Positions 1 through 7,880 of a stretch of DNA of 64,000 nucleotides are shown piece after piece. Location: assembly GCA_963753165.1 (NCBI GenBank), contig CAVWBP010000017.1:62001-126000 (forward strand), written 5' to 3'. The notes under the pieces are model-generated. The model made no database searches. It saw nothing but the letters and a program-made list of their open reading frames with translations, and had not been told where the DNA came from. Each line of letters starts with the position of its first letter. Position 1 is the first letter of the stretch. The position numbers and the translations under genes were made by a program. This stretch comes from JAKLQR01 sp963753165. GTDB taxonomy: Bacteria > Nitrospirota > Thermodesulfovibrionia > Thermodesulfovibrionales > SM23-35.

Positions 1-882
1 CAGTCTTCTTACAATTTCTTTTCTCAGGACTTACCGTCGGGGCTGTGTATGCCCTGGTTGCCATTGGGTTTAATATTACCTATAATGCTACTTCCATTAT
101 AAATCTCGCCCAGGGTGAATTTGTCGTAATCGGCGGCCTCATGATGTGGTTTTTTTCCGAATCGCTGAAACTCCCCTTTTTCGTTTCGGTTGCATTGACC
201 ATTCTTTCCGCCGGGATCATCGGGCTTCTTAATGGAAAGGCTCACGATAAAACCTTTAAAAAACCCGGACCTGTTGCTGATGATTATGGTTACCATCGCA
301 GTCTCGATCGTGTTGCGGGGTATTTTAATGTTCGGTTTCGGCAAGGAACCCTATGTGTACCCGGCGTTTACCGAAGGAGAACCTGTGAATATTTATGGGG
401 CGATTATTCAGCAACAGGCGCTTTGGGTTATAGGCATTACCGGTTTCTGTATCGTTGTATTGTTCCTCTTCTTTAAAAAGACAATGGTGGGAAAAGCCAT
501 GCTCGCCTGTGCAGTGAATCCTACCGCAGCGAAATTAGTGGGAATCAATGTATCGCGGATGGTTATGTTTTCTTTTATATTGAGCGCTATAGTCGGCGCG
601 ATTGGAGGCATGGCGATCACTCCTATCTCTCTGATGGAATATGACAAAGGTCCTATGCTTGCGGTAAAGGGGTTTTGTGCGGCAATAATGGGGGGCATCG
701 GGAGCAACAGAGGCGCGGTGCTCGGCGGATTTCTTATCGGCGTCCTTGAGTCCATGACTGCCGGCTATATACATTCAGGGTCGAAGGACGCAGTAGCGCT
801 CGTTATTCTCCTGATGATTCTTTTCTTAAAACCTTCCGGATTATTCGTCAGTAAAACAATGCTCGATTTGAGAAAGTTTTAA
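1..882 (+). CDS. livH: LivH branched-chain amino-acid/amide ABC permease, 5'-partial and frameshifted
   Basis: This is the inner-membrane permease subunit of a high-affinity branched-chain amino acid or amide importer, pairing with LivM and energised by LivG/LivF. The reading frame is already open at the window's left edge, so the true start lies outside. The N-terminal part (AVYALVAIGFNITYNATSIINLAQG region) is typical of LivH, and the C-terminal part has the GGIGSNRGAVLGGFLIG segment. The frame changes near position 229-232: LivH-like sequence ends in one frame and resumes one base later at MERLTI. This corresponds to one extra base (AA before TGG), so the gene is either an error-bearing intact copy or a fresh pseudogene. 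livM follows 4 nt later. Confidence 0.9.
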
Positions 883-886
883 TACT

Positions 887-1837
887 ATGGAAAAAGAGGA
901 TTTCTTATCTCTGCTCATTTTAGTCTTTTTTGTTGTCCTGCTGCCTGTCATCTCAGGCAGCACCTATACATTGACTGTGGGAATATTTTCCGGGATAAAT
1001 GCGCTGGTAGCGATAGGGTTATGCATACTTATGGGGTATGCGGGTCAGGTATCTTTAGGGCAGGCAGGGTTTTATGGTATCGGCGCATATATCTCGTCGA
1101 TATTAAGCGTGCATGCAGGGTTTCCTGTGGTTGTCAGTGTAATCTGCGGAATGATCGTCGCTGCCTTTGCCGCAGTGATCCTCGCAATTCCCGCTTTGAG
1201 ATTAAAAGGGCATTACCTGGCTGTCGCAACCCTTGGTTTTGGCGAAATTATCCATATAATCCTGAATGAATGGGGACCGGGAGGTCCTTCAGGTTTTGGA
1301 GATATCCCCCATTTCGGCTTCTTCGGGTATGCCATAGATTCAACAAAAGGCTATTTTTACCTGATCTGGGGAATTGTTGCATTAGTAATGTTCTTCTCTA
1401 TAAATCTTATTCAATCAAGGACCGGCAGGGCATTGAGAGCTATCCACGACAGCGAGACGGCATGTAACGCGATGGGATTGAATGTCACTGCAATCAAAAT
1501 AAAAGTTTTTATTCTTAGTGCGGTTTATGCCTCTCTTGCCGGCAGTCTTTATGCGCATTATGTGACATTTATCAGTCCGAGCAGTTTTTCATTGTTCTAC
1601 TCCATCTTAGTCCTGATGATGGTAATTGTTGGAGGTATTTCGAACTTGTGGGGCGCAATCGTCGGTGCAGTGGTTATTACTGTGCTGCCGGAGCTTTTAA
1701 GGAAGTTTGAGGAGTTGGATGTGCTGGTCTACGGTTTAATCCTGACGTTATCCCTCATGTTTTTCAGAAAGGGATTGGTTCCAATCCTGATCGACAGGAT
1801 AAAGAAACTGAGAGGCTTCGCTTTTGCTAAGCGTTAA
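887..1837 (+). CDS. livM: LivM branched-chain amino-acid/amide ABC permease
   Basis: Second membrane permease of the Liv transporter, 316 aa and almost entirely hydrophobic, with the expected cytoplasmic coupling region around residues 185-205 (GRALRAIHDSETACNAMGLN) that contacts the ATPase subunits. It lies 4 nt after livH and its last 14 nt overlap livG, so the four genes form one translationally linked operon. Full length, no frame break. Substrate cannot be read from the sequence: family members move Leu/Ile/Val, urea, short amides or aromatic acids. The neighbouring phenylacetate-CoA-ligase-type gene makes an aromatic acid or related ligand conceivable, but that is only inference. Confidence 0.93.
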   Translation: MEKEDFLSLLILVFFVVLLPVISGSTYTLTVGIFSGINALVAIGLCILMGYAGQVSLGQAGFYGIGAYISSILSVHAGFPVVVSVICGMIVAAFAAVILAIPALRLKGHYLAVATLGFGEIIHIILNEWGPGGPSGFGDIPHFGFFGYAIDSTKGYFYLIWGIVALVMFFSINLIQSRTGRALRAIHDSETACNAMGLNVTAIKIKVFILSAVYASLAGSLYAHYVTFISPSSFSLFYSILVLMMVIVGGISNLWGAIVGAVVITVLPELLRKFEELDVLVYGLILTLSLMFFRKGLVPILIDRIKKLRGFAFAKR

Positions 1838-2612
1838 AGAGATATGGAAAAGTTTCGGAGGACTTACGGCCCTGCGAAATATCAGTTTTGACGTAAAACA
1901 GGGTGATATTAAAGCGCTCATAGGTCCAAATGGCGCCGGTAAGACAACTCTGCTCAATATTGTAAGCGGTATTCATCAGCCCGATAAAGGCGAAGTAATG
2001 TTTTCTGGTGAGAAGATTATTCGCCTGGGCCCTTCAAAAATCGCCAGGAAGGGCATTTCACGCACCTTCCAGCATGTTGAACTATTCGGAAATATGACCG
2101 TTCTCGAAAATATCATGGTTGGCCGGTATGCGAAAACCAAAGCCGGGTTCTTCTCTTCAGGATTTAAACTTCCCTCTGTCATGAGAGAAGAGAGGGAGAT
2201 ACAACGGAAAAGTGAAGAAATTCTTGAATATATCAACCTCGGCCATAGAAAAGATGAGGTCGCTTCCAATCTTCCCATCGGAGAGCAAAGGATCTTGGAA
2301 ATTGGAAGGGCTCTGGCTACAGAGCCGCGTCTCGTCCTTCTGGATGAACCTGCTGCAGGGTTGAATATAAAGGAAACGCGCGATCTCGGAGAAATTATCA
2401 AAAAAATAAGGGATGAGCTTAAGATAACCGTAGTCCTTGTCGAACACGACATGGAATTGGTGATGAGGATAAGTGACTCGGTCACCGTTCTGAACTTCGG
2501 TGAGGTGATCGCTGAGGGCACACCGCTTGAAATCCAGAAAAACCCGGAAGTAATTATTGCGTATCTTGGAGAAGAAGAAGAGATTCAGGGGGGATATAGT
2601 GCTCATCCTTAA
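1824..2612 (+). CDS. livG: LivG ABC transporter ATP-binding protein
   Basis: ATPase subunit of the Liv importer, 262 aa, working on the cytoplasmic face with LivF. Walker A is GPNGAGKT near residue 33, the LivG-type signature region LPIGEQRILEIGRAL is near residue 150 and Walker B RLVLLDEPAAGLN follows. The C-terminal tail is the LivG extension (EVIIAYLG). The start is a TTG inside the end of livM; no better start fits the conserved N-terminus LSVKEIWKSFGG. It overlaps livF by 14 nt at the 3' end. Confidence 0.93.
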   Translation: MLSVKEIWKSFGGLTALRNISFDVKQGDIKALIGPNGAGKTTLLNIVSGIHQPDKGEVMFSGEKIIRLGPSKIARKGISRTFQHVELFGNMTVLENIMVGRYAKTKAGFFSSGFKLPSVMREEREIQRKSEEILEYINLGHRKDEVASNLPIGEQRILEIGRALATEPRLVLLDEPAAGLNIKETRDLGEIIKKIRDELKITVVLVEHDMELVMRISDSVTVLNFGEVIAEGTPLEIQKNPEVIIAYLGEEEEIQGGYSAHP

Positions 2613-3334
2613 AAATGTAGACGTCTATTACGGCAAGATACACACCATAAAGAGGGTTTCACTCCATGTGAACAAGGGGGAGATTGTTACCCTAATCGGA
2701 AGCAACGGAGCAGGCAAGACAACCCTTCTGCATACTATTTCCGGTCTTATCAGGGCAAAAAACGGCGAGCTGGTTTTTGATGGTCTCGATATCTCCACGA
2801 CTGAGCCCCGATGTCATAGTAAAAAAAGGCATTTCACACGTACCCGAGGGACGCCTTGTTTTTAAGCCGTTAAGCGTTGAGGACAATTTGCTGCTCGGCT
2901 CTTTTCACTGGCATTCGCTAAAAAACCGTTCAAAAGTCAGGGATGATATGGAGATGATCTATGCTATCTTCCCTATTTTAAAAAAACGGATGAAACAGCT
3001 TGCAGGGACTCTTTCAGGGGGAGAACAGCAAATGCTCGCTATCGGACGCGCGTTAATGGCGAGGCCGAAGGTTCTTCTCCTGGATGAACCGAGCATGGGA
3101 CTTGCGCCAATAGTAATCAAAGAGATATTCAGGTATGTTATTGAGCTGCGGGACACCTATGGTCTCACCGTGCTTCTGGTTGAACAGAATGCACGGAGCG
3201 CCCTGAAGATCGCGAACACCGGTTACGTTCTCGAAACAGGGAGGATAATTCTCCAGGGTCCTGCAGAAGATCTCCTTTTAAATAGAGATGTCCAGAGAGC
3301 CTACCTGGGCAGGGATGTCGATTATCCTATTTGA
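2599..3334 (+). CDS. livF: LivF ABC transporter ATP-binding protein, frameshifted
   Basis: Second ATPase subunit of the Liv importer. A GTG start at 2599 is preferred because AGGGGGGA lies 6 nt upstream and the product then begins with the LivF-like LILKNVDVYYG. Walker A GSNGAGKT, signature LSGGEQQMLAIGRAL and Walker B VLLLDEPSMGLAP are all present. The frame breaks between about 2795 and 2812: DGLDIS in the first frame should continue as RLSPDVIVKKG in the frame one base later, equal to one extra base. Apart from that the protein is complete to EDLLLNRDVQRAYLGRDV. The stop overlaps nothing important; the next gene starts 27 nt on. Confidence 0.9.
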
Positions 3335-3360
3335 TTTTTTCAATAAAATGGAGGATGTGT

Positions 3361-4659
3361 ATGTACTGGGAAGGGGAAAAAGAATGCATTCAGAGGGAAG
3401 CTCTTAAGCAGTTGCAGCTTGAGAGACTTCAGGCCACGGTATTAAGAGTTTACATGAATGTGCCTTTTTACAGGAAAAAGTTCGATGAGTCAGGAATTGA
3501 TCCTGACGCTTTCCGCTCGCTCGAAGACTTAAGAAAACTTCCCTTTACGACAAAGGATGATCTGAGGGTAAGCTATCCTTATGGCATGTTTGCAGTTCCC
3601 ATGCGCGAGGTAGTGAGAGTGCAGACATCTTCGGGCACAACCGGAATGCCAACCGCAGTTGGATATACCAGAAATGATATAAAGAACTGGTCGAATCTTG
3701 CGGCAAGAATTCTTGTGGCAGGGGGTGTTACTCAAAATGATATCGTGCAGATTGCCTTTGATTACGGACTTTTTACCGGAGCATTAGGTCTGCATTATGG
3801 CGCAGAACGCGTAGGAGCTTCGGTAATACCCATCTCAAGCGTGAGCGCAAAGCGACAGGTGAAAATAATGCACGACTTTAAGACGACCGCTCTCCTGTGT
3901 ACCCCAGGCTATGCTCTTGCAATAGCGAATACAATCGTGGAAATGGGATTAAATGTAAACTCCCTCTCTTTGAAATACGGACTTTTCGGGGCAGAGCCAT
4001 GGTCTGAAGCGATGCGGCATGAATTGCAGGGAAAGCTGAAGATTGTTGCAACTGACAACTATGGGTTAAGTGAAGTAATGAGCCCGGGAGTAGCAGGAGA
4101 GTGTCCTGAGCGAAATGGTCTCCACATAAATGAGGACCATTTTCTTGTTGAGGTTGTTGATCCGGAAACGCTCCAGCCTTTGCCTGAAGGAGAAACGGGC
4201 GAGTTGGTCATTACAACGCTTACAAAAGAAGCATTCCCCGTCGTCCGCTTCAGGACCAGAGACCTGACAAACTTCATAACTGAACCCTGCGCATGCGGAA
4301 GGACATTTGTCAGGATGAACAAAGTCATGGGACGGACAGATGATATGATCAAAATAAGGGGGATTACCGTATTCCCCTCTCAAATTGAATCCGTGTTGCG
4401 TGAGATTGAAGGAACAGAACCTCAGTATCAGATAATTATCGAGAGGAAAGCTGCGGTTGACGAGTTCACTGTGCTCGTTGAGGTGTCCGAGTCCATATTT
4501 TTCGACCAGGTCAGAAAACAGAAAGATTTTATCGAACGAATCAAAGCAAGACTTGCGGCAGAACTCGGTATATCGGTAGAAGTGAAACCGGTAGAGAAAC
4601 AATCGCTCGAAAGGGTTGAAGGGAAGTTGAGAAGAGTTATAGACAAAAGGACACTCTAG
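3361..4659 (+). CDS. Phenylacetate-CoA ligase family (PaaK-type) adenylate-forming enzyme
   Basis: A 433-aa acyl-CoA ligase that would activate a carboxylate via an acyl-adenylate to its CoA thioester. The ATP P-loop SSGTTGMPTAVGYT lies near residue 92, the YGLSEVMSPGVAGEC motif near residue 234, and the C-terminal GRTDDMIKIRGITVFPSQIE near residue 325, all as in PaaK enzymes; length matches the family. ATG 3361 is chosen over an upstream in-frame start because GGAGG lies 6 nt before it. It follows the liv operon by 27 nt. Such liv-paaK pairs are common and suggest uptake and activation of an aromatic or branched acid, or an indolepyruvate pathway role; the exact substrate is not determinable. 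Confidence 0.88.
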   Translation: MYWEGEKECIQREALKQLQLERLQATVLRVYMNVPFYRKKFDESGIDPDAFRSLEDLRKLPFTTKDDLRVSYPYGMFAVPMREVVRVQTSSGTTGMPTAVGYTRNDIKNWSNLAARILVAGGVTQNDIVQIAFDYGLFTGALGLHYGAERVGASVIPISSVSAKRQVKIMHDFKTTALLCTPGYALAIANTIVEMGLNVNSLSLKYGLFGAEPWSEAMRHELQGKLKIVATDNYGLSEVMSPGVAGECPERNGLHINEDHFLVEVVDPETLQPLPEGETGELVITTLTKEAFPVVRFRTRDLTNFITEPCACGRTFVRMNKVMGRTDDMIKIRGITVFPSQIESVLREIEGTEPQYQIIIERKAAVDEFTVLVEVSESIFFDQVRKQKDFIERIKARLAAELGISVEVKPVEKQSLERVEGKLRRVIDKRTL

Positions 4660-4679
4660 TATGGTGTCCCATAAGTAAG

Positions 4680-4753
4680 TTGTCATTCCGAACTTGATGC
4701 GGAATCTCGCTTTTCGTATGAAGAAATACCCTGAAACAAGTTCAGGGTGACAG
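4680..4753. repeat. Small imperfect inverted-repeat element (REP/MITE-like)
   Basis: The left end 4681-4696 and the right end 4737-4752 are imperfect inverted copies of one another (TGTCATTCCGAACTTG against TGTCACCCTGAACTTG read on the minus strand). The element sits alone in the 217-nt gap between the ligase and the porin. It resembles widespread short palindromic elements that start TGTCATTCCG; a related TGTCATTCCGG stretch occurs near 35976. No coding capacity. Confidence 0.65.
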
Positions 4754-4876
4754 TAAATGTTTAGATCTTGAAGGGACAGTACACTGGCAGGCATTTAAGG
4801 ATGAATAAAAATGTTTAAAAAAAAGATCGTTTATGGTAAGCTTTCAAAACTTTGTAAAAAAAGGAGGGGGAATCTG

Positions 4877-6264
4877 ATGAAAAAGTTTTTAGCCGTAGCT
4901 TTACTGGTACTGTTGGCAGGGGTTGTATATATTCAGGAAGCGTGTGCCGAAATTACTTATACGTATGGCGCTTCGGAAAGGATCAGGCAGGAAGTATGGG
5001 ATAATCTGCTCGACTTAAAAACACTGCCCCGTGGCAACAATACAAATTACGACAGAAATTTCTTTCGCTTCAAGACGTCTCTATGGGGCAGGGGCAGACT
5101 TTAACAAGGATACGGGTGTATTCCTCAAGCTTACGAGTGAAGTGTATTACAATCTTGGTCCCTACAGACAACCATGGAACCAGCACCTGGATGAAAATGA
5201 AGGGGTTGTTGATAATTTATATTTAAAGGCAAATAATGTCTTTGGAGTACCGGTCGACCTGAAAATAGGAAGACAGGATTTTCTGGGGCCGGACATGTAT
5301 GGTGAGGGATTTTTGTTCCGTGACGGAAACCCGAACGACGGTTCGCGGTGTTTTTACTTTAATGCAGCAAAGGCAAAATGGAGAATCAATGAGGATCACA
5401 ATGTTGATATTGTCTATATAACGAACCAATTCCAGGACAGATATCTGCCGACATGGCGCACTGCCGTTCCGGATGCGGGAACATATTACAACAATAAGAA
5501 GATACTGAATGCTTCCGACGAACAGGCCTTTATGCTATATGGCAGGGACAAACTCAGTGAAAATCTGACGGTAGAGCCGTATTATATTTTCAAGAGAGAG
5601 GAAAAACATCCGCTCGGTCCGCCTACCCCTGAACTCGACCTGAACACAATCGGAGCGCGGGCAGTGTATACAGACCGGCCCATGGACATTCGGAGGCGAA
5701 TTCGCGCATCAGTTTGGAGAATATGACGGAGGGAGAGACAGGTCCGGATACGGTGGATACCTTTTTGGAAAACGTAAATTTGCAGACATGCCTCTGAAGC
5801 CGGAGTTTGAGCTTCGTTTTGTTTCTCTGTCCGGAGATGATCCTGATACTGAAAAGAATGAAAACTGGGACCCCTTATTTGCGAAGGCCCCTTATTGGAA
5901 TGAGCTCCTTATCTACGTTCAGATCTATGAATTTATCCCGGAAACTTATGCAATGCCCGGTTACTGGTCAAATCTCCAGTTATACATGGCAAAAGCAACT
6001 ATGGAATTAACGCCCGACACGAAATTAGCGCTCTCGTATCAGTATTGGAGGGCAAACCAGGATGCACAGCCCCTTGCTCCACATCGTGCAATGTTCGGCG
6101 ACGGTCATGACAGAGGACATCTCCCGACATTGTTTCTCACCCACAAATTCAATAAGAATATCGACGCGTTTTTCCAGTATGAGTACTTTATCCCCGGTGA
6201 TTTCTATGCCGACAACGCGAAAAACGGCCAATTCTTAAGGTGGCAGCTTCAGTTCAAAATATAG
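4877..6264 (+). CDS. Outer-membrane porin (alginate-export-like beta barrel), two frameshifts
   Basis: Predicted beta-barrel outer-membrane protein of about 460 residues. ATG 4877 has GGAGGGGG 8-9 nt upstream and starts a clear Sec signal peptide (MKKFLAVALLVLLAGVVY, cleavage near ACA-E). The mature protein has alternating aromatic/hydrophobic strands and lysine-to-hydrophobic end typical of barrels. The frame must change twice, each time by one extra base: near 5090 in a GGGG run (SLWG to ADFNKDTG) and near 5690 in a CCC run (YTDRP to TFGGEFAHQFGEY). With both corrected the barrel is continuous. Substrate unknown. A strong hairpin follows the stop. Confidence 0.78.
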
Positions 6265-6286
6265 AACAAGAGTGTAAATAGATAAA

Positions 6287-6347
6287 AGAGGGATGTCGAC
6301 AGTTTCCAGAGCCTTAAGGGAACTGTTGCATCCCTCTGCCATTTTTC
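6287..6347 (+). terminator. Long hairpin terminator after the porin
   Basis: Stem AGAGGGATG (6287-6295) pairs perfectly with CATCCCTCT (6329-6337), and inside it ACAGTTTCC (6299-6307) pairs with GGGAACTGT (6318-6326) with one G-U. A short T-run follows at 6341-6345. This separates the porin from the aroF promoter. Confidence 0.7.
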
Positions 6348-6362
6348 AGTACAAATAAATTC

Positions 6363-6392
6363 TTGACATCCTTTTTGCAAATCTGGTAAAAC
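6363..6392 (+). promoter_or_regulatory. sigma70-type promoter of the Phe leader-aroF unit
   Basis: A perfect -35 TTGACA (6363-6368) is followed after 18 nt by TAAAAC (6387-6392, 4 of 6 to TATAAT). The predicted +1 falls at about 6398-6399, which is the A of the leader-peptide ATG, so the leader transcript would begin with its start codon. Confidence 0.6.
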
Positions 6393-6397
6393 TTATC

Positions 6398-6469
6398 ATG
6401 CATTTACTCTGTTTCTCATTTATTCACTTTACCTTCTGGTGCGGCTTTTCCTTTAGGCCGTCTGCCTGA
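6398..6469 (+). CDS. Phenylalanine-rich attenuator leader peptide
   Basis: A 23-codon ORF, ATG to TGA. Six of 23 residues are Phe (positions 6, 8, 11, 13, 17, 19) and residue 14 is Trp. It lies directly between a strong promoter and a set of mutually exclusive hairpins ending in an intrinsic terminator upstream of DAHP synthase, the first enzyme of aromatic amino acid synthesis. This is the arrangement of ribosome-mediated attenuators such as pheL in enterics. There is no Shine-Dalgarno sequence, and the predicted +1 coincides with the ATG, so it may be translated as a leaderless message. Not homologous in sequence to pheL; function is inferred from composition and position. Confidence 0.78.
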   Translation: MHLLCFSFIHFTFWCGFSFRPSA

Positions 6470-6559
6470 GGTAAGGGTTGATTGTGAGAGATAGACAGAA
6501 CTAACACTAAAAATCAACCAGGAGCCGAGGGTAGACGGACAGTAACCCCGGCTTTTTTA
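6428..6559 (+). promoter_or_regulatory. Attenuator: alternative hairpins and terminator upstream of aroF
   Basis: Default 1:2 structure: TTTACCTT (6428-6435, covering Phe codons 11-13) pairs with GAGGTAAG (6468-6475), enclosing GCGGC (6441-6445) with GCCGT (6457-6461). Antiterminator: CCGTCTGCC (6458-6466) pairs with GGTAGACGG (6530-6538), 9 bp with one G-U. Terminator: AGCCGAGGGT (6523-6532) pairs with ACCCCGGCT (6545-6553) with one bulged A, followed by TTTTTTATTTT. A separate perfect 8-bp stem GGTTGATT (6476-6483)/AATCAACC (6512-6519) brings the halves together. A ribosome stalled at Phe codons would melt 1:2 and allow the antiterminator; one reaching the stop codon would cover 6458-6466 and allow termination. 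Confidence 0.75.
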
Positions 6560-6577
6560 TTTTCATACACTAATCAG

Positions 6578-6604
6578 GGCCGGGAGAACTCCCCGGCCTT
6601 TTTG
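6578..6604 (+). terminator. Second intrinsic terminator immediately before aroF
   Basis: GGCCGGGAG (6578-6586) pairs with CTCCCCGGCC (6589-6598) around an AA loop, followed by five T (6599-6603). It lies about 20 nt before the aroF ribosome-binding site. The free 3' arm of the first terminator (CCCGGC, 6547-6552) can pair with GCCGGG (6579-6584), which would disrupt this second hairpin when the antiterminator forms. Confidence 0.65.
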
Positions 6605-6634
6605 GCTTCCGGTTACAGGAAAGGAGAGGGTAAC

Positions 6635-7654
6635 GTGATTATTGTGATGAAAGCAGGCGCAACAAAACGAGAGAGGGATGAGGTGATCAAAAAAATTAAG
6701 GAATACGGTTACACGCCTCATATTATCCATGGCACAACAAGAGATGTGATCGGCGCAGTCGGAGATGAGCGGGGGAAGGTGATCCTTCAATCAATCGAGT
6801 TCATGAACGGCGTGGAAAGTGTAGTCCCGATACTCAAGCCATACAAACTTGCCTCAAGAGAAGTCAAGAAAGAGACAAGCGTCATAAAAATCAATGACAC
6901 GGTCGCTATAGGCGGTAAGGATATCATTGTAATGGCAGGTCCGTGTGCAGTGGAAAGCGAGGAGCAGATTATCGAAGTGGCACAGGCAGTGAAAAAAGCG
7001 GGTGCAAAAGTATTGCGGGGGGGTGCTTTCAAGCCGAGGACATCTCCCTATGCGTTTCAGGGAATGAAAGAGGAAGGATTGAGGCTGCTTGCAAAGGCCA
7101 GAGAGGAAACGGGCTTGCCGATCATTACCGAAGTGGTGAATCCTGAAACCGCCGAACTTGTTGCGGAATATTCAGATATCCTCCAGATAGGAACAAGGAA
7201 CGCCCAAAACTTCGAGCTTTTGAAAAAGCTTGGCCAGATACAAAAACCTGTGCTTTTAAAACGGGGCATGTCTATGACTATCCAGGAACTGCTTATGAGC
7301 GCTGAATATATACTGAGTGAAGGAAACCATGCAGTAATCCTTTGTGAACGCGGGATACGGACCTTTGAGACCGCTACCCGGAACACCCTTGATCTCTCGG
7401 CCATTCCGGTATTAAAACAGAAAACGCATCTGCCGGTTGTTGTGGACCCATCGCATGCAACAGGGAATTATCATTATGTAGCTCCGATGTCTTTTGCCGC
7501 GATTGCTGCCGGTGCAGACGGACTTATGGTCGAAGTGCATCCTGATCCGGAACATGCTTCTTCCGACGGTCCGCAGTCGCTCAAGCCGGAAAACTTCACT
7601 GCAATGATGGCAAAAGTGAGATTATTTGCAGAAGTAGCCGAAAGAAGTCTTTAA
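6635..7654 (+). CDS. aroF: 3-deoxy-7-phosphoheptulonate (DAHP) synthase
   Basis: Catalyses condensation of PEP and erythrose-4-phosphate, the entry to the shikimate pathway. 339 aa from GTG 6635; this start gives MIIVMKAGAT, the standard N-terminus of the Thermotoga-type enzyme, and has an AAAGGAGAG Shine-Dalgarno about 7 nt upstream. Residues 1-70 are the ferredoxin-like regulatory domain of this class (feedback by Phe/Tyr in characterised members); the catalytic barrel follows with AGPCAVE, RGGAFKPRTSPYAFQG, ILCERGIRTFE, DPSHATGNYHY and EVHPDPEHASSDGPQS. Expression is predicted to be controlled by the Phe attenuator upstream, so both activity and transcription would respond to aromatic amino acids. 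An upstream in-frame TTG at 6602 lies within the second terminator and is not credible. Confidence 0.95.
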   Translation: MIIVMKAGATKRERDEVIKKIKEYGYTPHIIHGTTRDVIGAVGDERGKVILQSIEFMNGVESVVPILKPYKLASREVKKETSVIKINDTVAIGGKDIIVMAGPCAVESEEQIIEVAQAVKKAGAKVLRGGAFKPRTSPYAFQGMKEEGLRLLAKAREETGLPIITEVVNPETAELVAEYSDILQIGTRNAQNFELLKKLGQIQKPVLLKRGMSMTIQELLMSAEYILSEGNHAVILCERGIRTFETATRNTLDLSAIPVLKQKTHLPVVVDPSHATGNYHYVAPMSFAAIAAGADGLMVEVHPDPEHASSDGPQSLKPENFTAMMAKVRLFAEVAERSL

Positions 7655-7746
7655 CGCTGGTTGCTGTTCATTGAGCACTATGGTACATTCATGTCAGAAA
7701 AGGGGAATGATTGCTTTCAGGGAAGCCTTCAGTGAGGCTTGGAATA

Positions 7747-7828
7747 CCCCTCCTTTGCAAGGAGGGGTATGGGGAGGTTATGATTACAAAATACCCTTCC
7801 AGCCTCCCCGTTTAAAGGGGAGGATTTT
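7747..7828. repeat. Dispersed double-hairpin repeat, family R2 copy 1
   Basis: Contains CCCCTCCTTTGCAAGGAGGGG, then GGGGAGGTT, a spacer, and CCTCCCCGTTTAAAGGGGAGG ending in ATTTT. The outer halves are inverted with respect to each other. A second copy with the same order occurs at 53508-53593. It is open in frame with the MFS gene but lies upstream of its credible start. Confidence 0.8.
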
Positions 7829-7880
7829 AACACTCTATACGAAAGGATTACTTTTCAGAGGATTGTTTCTGAAAACGCAA

